In this document: piece after piece, positions 45,483 through 52,065 of the stretch
Layout: every line of letters begins with the position of its first letter
Position numbering within the stretch: the first letter of the stretch is position 1
Source: Trinickia fusca
GTDB lineage: Bacteria; Pseudomonadota; Gammaproteobacteria; Burkholderiales; Burkholderiaceae
Direction: 5' to 3'
NCBI RefSeq assembly: GCF_003628145.1
Contig: NZ_RBZV01000002.1
Span: 682,001 to 746,000 of the forward strand
Length of the DNA stretch: 64,000 nt
Notes under the pieces: model-generated
What the model was told of the DNA's origin: nothing
The model's database searches: none
Seen by the model: the letters and a program-made list of their open reading frames with translations, nothing else
Program-made: the position numbers and the translations under genes

Positions 45483-46411
45483 GCTTGCTCCGCGATCGTC
45501 GACATGTCGTGCTGCGCGCCCTTATGGCGATTCCAGATCTCGCGCGCACGGGTGAGGTCGCCCGCGATCATTTCGTGATCGGCCTGCGCCGTCGATTGAC
45601 CCAGCACGCGTGTGCCGTCGTGATGCGCCTGACCTTGGAATTCGAGGATCACGGCGGCCGGCTCGGCGCGCGAAAGCACGTCTTCGAGCAGGTCCCATAC
45701 GGGCTCCGGCACCTTGCTGTCGTGCCAGTCGTGATAGCTGCCGCCATACCAGCTGCCGCCCGCGAGGTGGATCGCGATCACGCGATCGAGCGGAATCGTG
45801 TCGAGGTAGTCGGCACACGAGAACCCGGCGAGGTTCACCGAGTTCGTATAAATGTTGTGCAGGTCGAGGTGCAGGAACGTGCCTGAGCGCTCGACGAGCC
45901 GCGCCATGAATTCGGCCTCGCGCATTTGCGCGCCGGGCGTCGGCATGTAGTAGGCCGCGTTCTCGTGCGCGAGCGGCATGCCGTAGGCTTCCTGTACGGC
46001 CGCGGCGCGCGCGGCGCAGCGCTCGATCTCGGCGGTCGAGAACTGGACCGGGCTGCTCCAGATGTCGAGCCACGAGTTGTCGCCGTAGAAGCAGTGGTTG
46101 GCGACCCACGGGCTTTCGAGCGCTTGGGCGAGCGGCACATGGCGTCGCAACGCGGCCGTCTCCTCGAGCGGCGCAAAGCCGAAGTCGCAGCCGTAGTTCG
46201 AATGCGCGAGCAGCCGGCCGCGCCCGCGAATCTTCTCGAGTTGCTCGCGTGCGGCGGGACGCATCAGATACGGACCGTCGAGCGGACCCATCAGGTTGTC
46301 GAGCAGCACTTCGAACACGTCGACTTCCATATCCTCGAAAGGAAACCAGTCGAGAATCTCTGGGTTGTATTGCAGCCCGACGCCGATGGCGGACGGCTTC
46401 GCAAATGTCAT
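45479..46411 (-). CDS. DUF692 multinuclear non-haem iron oxidase (MNIO)
   Basis: A 310-residue TIM-barrel enzyme of the DUF692/MNIO family (relatives MbnB, TglH, ApyH), which use a two- or three-iron centre and O2 to remodel Cys or other residues of peptides. It opens with IGVGLQYNPEILDWF. Candidate iron ligands in order: His70 (AHSNYG), His106 (ANHCFYG), Glu150 (AHENAAYY), Asp183 and His185 (LDLHNIY), His215 (AIHLAGG), His227 and His230 (HDWHDSKVPEPVW), Glu257 (ILEFQG). The overall pattern is the family's, but several signature words differ from the common form (NHCFYG rather than EHLSW; LEFQG rather than LERD), suggesting a divergent subgroup. Start ATG 46411; a longer frame would enter the hairpin. 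Confidence 0.9.
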   Translation of the reverse strand: MTFAKPSAIGVGLQYNPEILDWFPFEDMEVDVFEVLLDNLMGPLDGPYLMRPAAREQLEKIRGRGRLLAHSNYGCDFGFAPLEETAALRRHVPLAQALESPWVANHCFYGDNSWLDIWSSPVQFSTAEIERCAARAAAVQEAYGMPLAHENAAYYMPTPGAQMREAEFMARLVERSGTFLHLDLHNIYTNSVNLAGFSCADYLDTIPLDRVIAIHLAGGSWYGGSYHDWHDSKVPEPVWDLLEDVLSRAEPAAVILEFQGQAHHDGTRVLGQSTAQADHEMIAGDLTRAREIWNRHKGAQHDMSTIAEQA

Positions 46412-46429
46412 GATTGCTCCGGAAAAGGA

Positions 46430-46489
46430 ACGCCCCCGACCTGGTGGGTCTTGCGCAACGCAGTTACCCACGCGTTGGCACAGGGGCGT
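46430..46489 (-). other. Three-tier stem-loop between scaffold peptide and MNIO genes
   Basis: Nested complementary arms: ACGCCCC (46430-46436) with GGGGCGT (46483-46489), GTGGGT (46444-46449) with ACCCAC (46466-46471), TGCG (46452-46455) with CGCA (46459-46462). It lies immediately downstream of the scaffold-peptide stop in the transcript and 18 bases before the MNIO start. No U-run. A partial terminator or RNA-stability element that keeps peptide above enzyme levels would fit. Confidence 0.6.
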
Positions 46490-46498
46490 GCGTTTGCA

Positions 46499-46672
46499 TC
46501 ACGCGAAGACCTTGCTTTCGATGACCTCGATGTCGTCGAGCGAAAAGTCTTCGAAGTCCTGCAGCGCGTCGGCCGGCTTGCCTTCGCACGTGCCTGCGTT
46601 CTGCGGTGCGGCGTTCGCTTGCACGTCGGCTGCGAGCTGGCTCTGCTCTTGGGAAACGGTCGTGTCGTTCAT
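46499..46672 (-). CDS. Scaffold/precursor peptide of the RiPP cluster (57 residues)
   Basis: A short acidic peptide. Residues 1-28 are polar (Gln/Ala/Asn-rich), the only cysteine is Cys29 (GTCEGKP), and the C-terminal part FEDFSLDDIEVIESKVFA is Asp/Glu/Ile-rich, like leader regions recognised by LanB proteins and other RiPP enzymes. No repeats, Ser/Thr-rich core or protease site of a normal lanthipeptide follows; the peptide simply ends in KVFA. That fits a reusable scaffold extended at its C-terminus better than a cleaved precursor. A GGAGG ribosome-binding site lies six bases before ATG 46672; a start five codons earlier lacks one. It sits 18 bases after the protease gene and before the MNIO gene. 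Confidence 0.85.
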   Translation of the reverse strand: MNDTTVSQEQSQLAADVQANAAPQNAGTCEGKPADALQDFEDFSLDDIEVIESKVFA

Positions 46673-46690
46673 GAGATCCTCCGTCAACAG

Positions 46691-47830
46691 TCAGTGGGGT
46701 TGAAAAGCAGAAACCGCGATGCGTGCGACGTTGGCCCACACGATGAGCCAACCGCCGAGTGTGCCGATGACCATGGCCGTGTAAGTCAGCGTCTCGCGCC
46801 GCGTGAGCGACACGGGGCGTCCGCGCACGAACGCCATGAAGGCCGAGAACGCGCGCTGCCGAAGCCGTGGCATGTTCAGGAGTTCCGTCATCGCTAGATA
46901 GCCGTCGCCGTTGAAGATCGGCAGCAGTGTCGGAATCAGCGCGAGCGACGGACTGGCAATCGCGACCGTCGCCGCGTAGCGCGCCGCGCTACCCGGTGCG
47001 GCCCATTCCCAGATGAAGACAGCTACCGCGGCGAACACGAGGCTCGCAAACGGGCCTGCGAAAATCGTCACGGCCCGCGCCGTCTTGTCGAGGCGGCTCC
47101 ATTCACGTTGCACGGGCCACGCCCAACCCGTCGCGATGACGACATACACCGCCACCCCGATCTCCGTCACGCGTACGCGATAGGCCCGGCACGCCAACGC
47201 GTGGCCGAACTCGTGCACGACGATCGACGCGATCACGACCCCGTAGTGAATCGGAATCCACGCGAAGCCCGTCGAATAGACCGTGACCAGATCGTGCGCG
47301 AACGCGTGCCCGTTCAACCCGAGCAGCACGCAGGCGGCCATGACGAGCACACCGAACGCGCCGAACGCCGTGCGCGTCGCGAGCCACGGCATGCGCGCCA
47401 TCATCGCGTCGAGCAGCTCGTGCGGATCGAAGCGAAACAGCGTGATCATCAGCACGCGCTTGAACGGACCGTAGGTGATGCCGGCCGATTGCGAGCGCGG
47501 CTTGGCCACGCGCGCAGCCGACGGCTGCAACGGATCGGTCAGGATGCCTAGCTTGAGCATGCGCTCTTCGAATTGCTTGACGGTCGCCGCCGACGCGCGC
47601 ACCGCGTGCTCCTCGCGCAGCCGCTCGACGATCTGGTCGATCGAGCAAATTCCGTCGAACATGCGCGCGACGAGCAGCTCGCGCTTGCCGAGCACGAACG
47701 ACTCTTCCGAGTCGCGATCGCGTAGCACGAAGCGCTCGGGCTGACCGGGCTCCGCGAGGGTCTCGATGTCGAGATCCTCGCGCAAGCGGGTGTAGCCGCC
47801 CACGATTCGCTGAGCGAGATCCTGGTTCAA
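46691..47830 (-). CDS. PqqD-like domain fused to M50 membrane metalloprotease
   Basis: A 379-residue protein. Residues about 12-100 look like a PqqD-type winged-helix peptide-binding domain (YTRLREDLDIETLAEPGQPE, GKRELLVARMFDGICSIDQI). The rest is a polytopic site-2-protease-like (M50) domain: zinc motif VVHEFGHALACRAY with His206, Glu207 and His210, and third ligand Asp309 in FNGDGYLAM. It would release the finished product from the peptide scaffold at the membrane, as proposed for TglG. The start is TTG 47830, which overlaps the methyltransferase stop (TTGA); the frame is open 110 codons upstream but only as shadow sequence. Confidence 0.85.
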   Translation of the reverse strand: MNQDLAQRIVGGYTRLREDLDIETLAEPGQPERFVLRDRDSEESFVLGKRELLVARMFDGICSIDQIVERLREEHAVRASAATVKQFEERMLKLGILTDPLQPSAARVAKPRSQSAGITYGPFKRVLMITLFRFDPHELLDAMMARMPWLATRTAFGAFGVLVMAACVLLGLNGHAFAHDLVTVYSTGFAWIPIHYGVVIASIVVHEFGHALACRAYRVRVTEIGVAVYVVIATGWAWPVQREWSRLDKTARAVTIFAGPFASLVFAAVAVFIWEWAAPGSAARYAATVAIASPSLALIPTLLPIFNGDGYLAMTELLNMPRLRQRAFSAFMAFVRGRPVSLTRRETLTYTAMVIGTLGGWLIVWANVARIAVSAFQPH

Positions 47831-48780
47831 CTGCGCGCTCCCGGCAGCATGGCGACGGCTGCCCGCACCTTCGTCCGTTCCTCGGCCGCCCCTTCGCGTG
47901 CCGCTAGCGCGAACGCGTCCGCGCTCATCGGCTCGCCCGCCCGGCCCAGCACGTAGACACCGCCAGGCCGCGTCGGCCCCGTCAGCGGCTCGTCGGTCGA
48001 GAGGATCGGCTCCCAGCCGTGCTTGCGCATCAAAAGACCGATGTTGCGCAACGTGAGATAACGCCGATGCGTATGGCTGAACGTGCCGAGCGCCACGCCG
48101 CCGCGCAGCGCGCGCCCTTCGATGAACAGCAGCCCGCCTTCGCGCGTCGCGCGCCGGCACAGCTCGAGCGTGCGATTCACGTCATGCACGTGCTCGAGCG
48201 AGCCCGTGATCACGACGAGATCGAAGTGCGCCTCGGGCAACACCATATCCTCGGCGCCGACCGTCTCGATCGTGAGCTTCAGATGACGGGCGCCGTATTC
48301 GGCATAACCTGCGTCGGGATCGGTGCCGAGCACTTCCCAGCCGCGCTTGGCGAACGGCACCATGAGGCCGCCCGCCGAGCAGCCGACGTCGAGCAAGCGC
48401 CCGGTGGCCGGCAGGTAGGGCTCGAGCGACTGGAGCAGCCGCTCGCCGCGCCGCAGCTGATCGACCATGAACGCGCGCTCGGGCTCGGTTGCGCCGAACA
48501 GGTTCACGCGGTAGTGCTTGCGGTAATACGCGTCATAGAACTCGGGCTCGAAGCGCGGGTTCTGCATGACGAAGCCACACGTCTCGCACATGACGACCGG
48601 CAACTTCCAGCGCCGACCCTGCCCGATCTCGACCTCCTCGACCAGCGTGGCGAAGTGCGTGTGACCGCACACGTCGCACGGCTGCTCGGCGCATGCGTAA
48701 TCGTCCTCGACGCCAACCGCACGCAGATAGTCGCGCACCGAGTCGAGCTGCGCTTCGCTCGTTTCACTCACTTGATGCAT
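47827..48780 (-). CDS. Methyltransferase with N-terminal zinc ribbon, RiPP cluster
   Basis: A 317-residue class I SAM enzyme. An N-terminal zinc-ribbon pairs Cys35/Cys38 (CDVCGHTHF) with Cys65/Cys68 (CETCGFVMQNP). The methyltransferase domain follows: motif I LLDVGCSAGGLMVPFAKRGW at about 129-148, then LVVITGSLEHVHDVNRTLEL (motif IV area) and REGGLLFIEGRA. Zinc-ribbon plus Rossmann enzymes of this kind act as C- or S-alkyl transferases on natural products. Being next to a CmoA-like protein, it may transfer a carboxymethyl rather than a methyl group, as proposed for the tgl pathway. It overlaps the CmoA-like gene by 13 bases. Confidence 0.85.
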   Translation of the reverse strand: MHQVSETSEAQLDSVRDYLRAVGVEDDYACAEQPCDVCGHTHFATLVEEVEIGQGRRWKLPVVMCETCGFVMQNPRFEPEFYDAYYRKHYRVNLFGATEPERAFMVDQLRRGERLLQSLEPYLPATGRLLDVGCSAGGLMVPFAKRGWEVLGTDPDAGYAEYGARHLKLTIETVGAEDMVLPEAHFDLVVITGSLEHVHDVNRTLELCRRATREGGLLFIEGRALRGGVALGTFSHTHRRYLTLRNIGLLMRKHGWEPILSTDEPLTGPTRPGGVYVLGRAGEPMSADAFALAAREGAAEERTKVRAAVAMLPGARS

Positions 48781-49505
48781 AGGAAACCTTCGAAGCAGAT
48801 GTGCTTGAAGACGGTCACGACGTCGGAAAAGCCCGCGCGCTTGAGCATGTCGACATTGCCGGCCGTCGAGAACGGCTCGAGCACGCCCTTCAGGCTGCGC
48901 GTCTTTTGCATGATCTGCTCGCAGTCGTAGCCCTGCTTGAGCTTGTACTCGTTGTACAGCGCCACCGAGATGTCCTGAAAGCGCGCATCGGGCGCACGCA
49001 CCTTCTCGAACATCAGGAAGGCGCCGCCCCAGTTCAGGCTCTCGTAGACCTTGTCGATGAGCGCCTGACGCAGCCGCGGCCGCACGAACTGCACCGTGTA
49101 GTACGCGACCATCAGGTCGCTCTTCTCATACGGATGCAGGTTGATGTCGTCGACGAGAAAGTTCACGTTCGCCATCGGGTCCGCTTCGTTCGCGGCCGTC
49201 TTGCGGGCCTGCGCGATCATGTCGGGCTCGACGTCGATGCCGATCCATTTGGCCGTGGGTCCGTGGCGCCGCGCGAGCTTGCGGGTGAGCGCGCCCGTGG
49301 AGCAACCGAGTTCGTAGCAGACCGAATGCGCGCTCACGAAGAAATCGCTGATTTCCGCAACGAGCTCATGACCTTCCGCATAGCGCGGCACCGATTTCGA
49401 CACGTGGTCGTCGAAGTGCTTGGCCGTTTCGCCGGCGAACGTCCATGCGGCGTTGCCCGTGACGATCGAGTCGCCGACGGAGGCGACTTTCAGGTTGGTG
49501 TCCAT
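48768..49505 (-). CDS. CmoA-like protein, candidate carboxy-SAM synthase
   Basis: A 245-residue SAM-fold protein resembling E. coli CmoA along its whole length: WTFAGETAKHFDDHVSKSVP and RYAEGHELVAEI, YELGCSTGALTRKL, WIGIDVEPDMIAQARKTA, VAYYTVQFVRPRLRQALIDK, VYESLNWGGAFLMFEKVRAP and the end FKHICFEGFLCIK. CmoA makes carboxy-S-adenosylmethionine from SAM and prephenate. Where CmoA has a Gln-Lys-Arg that includes its carboxylate-binding arginine, this protein reads QKTRS, so the exact residue match needs alignment. The genome should hold a separate cmoA for tRNA wobble-uridine modification. Start ATG 49505 has AAAGG five bases upstream; GTG 49511 is less likely. Confidence 0.8.
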   Translation of the reverse strand: MDTNLKVASVGDSIVTGNAAWTFAGETAKHFDDHVSKSVPRYAEGHELVAEISDFFVSAHSVCYELGCSTGALTRKLARRHGPTAKWIGIDVEPDMIAQARKTAANEADPMANVNFLVDDINLHPYEKSDLMVAYYTVQFVRPRLRQALIDKVYESLNWGGAFLMFEKVRAPDARFQDISVALYNEYKLKQGYDCEQIMQKTRSLKGVLEPFSTAGNVDMLKRAGFSDVVTVFKHICFEGFLCIK

Positions 49506-49622
49506 ACTCACCTTTGTCGTTGCTGCTTGATTTCGGGGGCGACACGTCCCTTGCCGGCGCTCTCGCGGAAAGAGCGCGGCACGGACGGCCTTGAGGAACT
49601 GCGGGGGCTGACTGGCCCGGCG

Positions 49623-50486
49623 CTACGGATGCGGTTGAAAGATGTCGCGCTGACCGCTGCGGCGGCGCTTGCCGCCGAACCACACATCGCCCCAATGCTT
49701 CACGCTGATCGGCAGGAGCGGCAGCAGATGGAGCCCGGCGAGCGAGTAGTCGGGATGCTCGTCGAGCCCGTTCGTAAAGCCGGGCGGACGGCGCGTGACG
49801 GCGCAGCGCGTGCCGGTGAAGTAATCCCAGACGCTGAGGATGGCGCCGTAGTTCGAATCGGTGAAATTCTGCGTGCGGCCGTGATGGATGTTGTGATAAA
49901 GCGGCGTCACGAGCACCTTGCCGAGCCACTGCTCGAGCCGGTCCGGCAGGCGGATGTTGCTGTGGTGGAAGATGCCATAGCAGAACACGAACGCTTCGTA
50001 GGCCCCGACGGTCTCGGGCGGCACCGCCAGCAGGAACAGCACGGGCAGCTTCGTGGCGAGCGCGAAGAACTTCTCGGCGAAGTGATTGCGGATGCCCGTC
50101 GTCACGTCGAGATGCTCGTCGATGTGATGGATGGCATGGAAGCGCCACAACAGCGGAATGCGGTGCGCCAGCATGTGCTGCAAGAAATGCGTGAGGTCGA
50201 GGATCATGAAATCGATGACGACCGCGAGCACGCCGTGATACCAGTCCGGCCGATGCAAGCGATACGGGACATCGCGCACGATATAGAGCACGAGCGGCGC
50301 AATGACCATCGGCGAGAATATGATCTTATAGGTTATGCCGAGGCCAAAATTATTGACCAATCGACTGCGCTTATTACCCTCGAAAATAATTCGCGGAAAG
50401 ATTCGCTCGAGGATAAAGAAGGCCGCAAAGACTCCAACCGAGACGATCAATGACATGCTGATCGTCGGAGGTAGCAACGATTTCAA
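49623..50486 (-). CDS. Sterol desaturase/fatty-acid hydroxylase family membrane diiron protein
   Basis: A 287-residue membrane oxidase with about four hydrophobic segments and the three histidine boxes of the family: HFLQH (100-104) plus HMLAH, HAIHH (117-121), and HNIHH (198-202). These bind a non-haem diiron centre that hydroxylates or desaturates using O2. The TTG start at 50486 has a very strong AAGGAGG ribosome-binding site five bases upstream; no ATG has one. It is the first gene after the divergent promoter region and 117 bases upstream of the CmoA-like gene, so it probably leads the RiPP operon. Its substrate could be lipid or the peptide-derived product. Confidence 0.88.
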   Translation of the reverse strand: MKSLLPPTISMSLIVSVGVFAAFFILERIFPRIIFEGNKRSRLVNNFGLGITYKIIFSPMVIAPLVLYIVRDVPYRLHRPDWYHGVLAVVIDFMILDLTHFLQHMLAHRIPLLWRFHAIHHIDEHLDVTTGIRNHFAEKFFALATKLPVLFLLAVPPETVGAYEAFVFCYGIFHHSNIRLPDRLEQWLGKVLVTPLYHNIHHGRTQNFTDSNYGAILSVWDYFTGTRCAVTRRPPGFTNGLDEHPDYSLAGLHLLPLLPISVKHWGDVWFGGKRRRSGQRDIFQPHP

Positions 50487-50832
50487 AATATCCTCCTTCA
50501 GGCTACGTCAGTGCATTTAAAAAGAAGCGATGCCATTCGCAGCTCTCATCGGATAATGCAGCAATTCATCGCCGCAATAGCGGCGAGACCTTCTGCGATC
50601 ATTGGAAGCTACGATTTATACATAGAACTGATAAGCATATGCGCAGCTACGATAAACACTAACCATTACCGGCGCAAGATGCTTGCCGGGCTTGTCCAAT
50701 TGTTTCCATGTGGAAACGCAAGCGGGCGATTTTTCCGGCGTCAACCTACTATAAAATATAGGTTCATCAACCATTTATGCCTGTTGAAAATGACGCGCCA
50801 CGTAATCCTGGTCACAATTACCGGCCAATGCC
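50487..50832. promoter_or_regulatory. AT-rich divergent promoter region with palindrome
   Basis: A 346-base spacer, the AT-richest of the window, between the RiPP operon (-) and the ATPase/VWA pair (+). It contains a perfect palindrome GTTTCCATGTGGAAAC (50702-50717) and a TATAAAAT-type -10 candidate (50750-50757) about 80 bases before the ATPase start. Small open frames occur but lack a ribosome-binding site and family features. A shared repressor site controlling both directions is plausible. Confidence 0.5.
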
Positions 50833-52065
50833 ATGAATTCACCTGAAATTACCGAGAGCGATTCGCTCGGCTTTTATCGCCGTTCTACCGAAGCGGGCGA
50901 GCAATGGTGGCGCGTGACGATCGGCGATCGTCCGCAGACCTATCGCATCGAGCAAGGCATCGGGGACACGCCGGGCGACATCGATCTCGTCGTCGATGCC
51001 GAGAACCTGCGCGCGAAGCTCAAGAAGTGGCATCGCGAGGGCTTCGTTCTTGACGCACACGCCCCACTGCGGGAACAGACCGCCGATGCGCGCGTCGCAT
51101 TCATGGGCGAGCTTGCGCGCGTGGCCGCCAACTACCGCGCCGCCAAGCGGGACAACGGCGAACGCAGCGACGGCGGCGACTCTCCCCTGCCCGACACCGT
51201 GCGCATCGGCACCATCGAGCTCGCCTGCGGCGCCGGCCATGCGCTGGTGCCGCGCATCAATCCGGCCTACCTGTTCTCGCCACGGTTCGACGACATCGTC
51301 GAAGACATCCTGGAGAACAAGCGCGTCATGCTGATCGGTCACACGGGCGCCGGCAAGACGAGCTTCATCGAGCAGGTGGCCGCCCGTGCACGCTACGGCG
51401 TGTTGCGCTCGAACATGAACGGACAGACGACGGCCGGCGACTTCGTCGGCTTCTGGACCGTCAAGGGCGGCGAGACGATCTGGGTCGACGGCGTGCTACC
51501 CACGGCGATGCGCGAAGGGTTGTGGCTCATCGTCGACGAGATCGACTTCGCCGAGCCCTCGATCCTGGCCGCGCTGACCGCCGTGCTCGAACCGCAAGGA
51601 CGCCTCGTGCTGAAAGAGAAAGGCCACGAGATCGTCGAGCCGCATCCCGACTTCCGCCTGTTCGCAACGGCCAATGCCGTCGGCGCCATGAGCCGCTTCC
51701 GGCATCTGTACCAGGGTGCCAACCTCATGAACGAAGCGTTTCTCGATCGCTGGCGCGTCTATCGCATCGACTATCTATCGCCCGACGAGGAAGCCGATGT
51801 ACTGGTGCGCACGCTCGCGCCGCATATGACGCGGCCGCTCGCCGACACGCTGGCCAGCATCGCCGCCGAATGCCGCGCGGCGTTCATGCGCGAAGACTTG
51901 TCGAGCGCATTCTCGACACGGCGGCTGATCGACTGGGCCGAGCTCATGCTGCGCACGGGCGACCCCGAGCGCGCGGCCGAGCCCGCCATCTACGCGAAGG
52001 TCGCGCCCGAAGACGCGGCGTTCATCCGCGCGATCGTGCGTCACCACATCGCACCGAGCTCATGA
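50833..52065 (+). CDS. MoxR/CobS-like AAA+ ATPase
   Basis: A 410-residue AAA+ protein. The first 110 residues form an unrecognised domain (WWRVTIGDRPQTYRIEQG, LRAKLKKWHREGFV) faintly like a WGR fold. The ATPase core follows: Walker A GHTGAGKTSFIEQVAARAR at about 170-188, Walker B LWLIVDEIDFAEPS at about 229-242, sensor 1 FRLFATANAVGAM, and the arginine-finger segment FLDRWRVYRIDYLSPDEEAD. Similar to the ATPase half of CobS/CobT and MoxR/VWA pairs that remodel or insert metal into target proteins. The stop overlaps the VWA gene by four bases. Target unknown; adjacency to a metalloenzyme-rich operon is suggestive only. Confidence 0.88.
   Translation: MNSPEITESDSLGFYRRSTEAGEQWWRVTIGDRPQTYRIEQGIGDTPGDIDLVVDAENLRAKLKKWHREGFVLDAHAPLREQTADARVAFMGELARVAANYRAAKRDNGERSDGGDSPLPDTVRIGTIELACGAGHALVPRINPAYLFSPRFDDIVEDILENKRVMLIGHTGAGKTSFIEQVAARARYGVLRSNMNGQTTAGDFVGFWTVKGGETIWVDGVLPTAMREGLWLIVDEIDFAEPSILAALTAVLEPQGRLVLKEKGHEIVEPHPDFRLFATANAVGAMSRFRHLYQGANLMNEAFLDRWRVYRIDYLSPDEEADVLVRTLAPHMTRPLADTLASIAAECRAAFMREDLSSAFSTRRLIDWAELMLRTGDPERAAEPAIYAKVAPEDAAFIRAIVRHHIAPSS

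Noticed and set aside
50511-50846. Small plus-strand open frame in the RiPP divergent promoter
   Set aside because: No ribosome-binding site or family features, and it overlaps the palindrome and the ATPase start; more likely a regulatory region.
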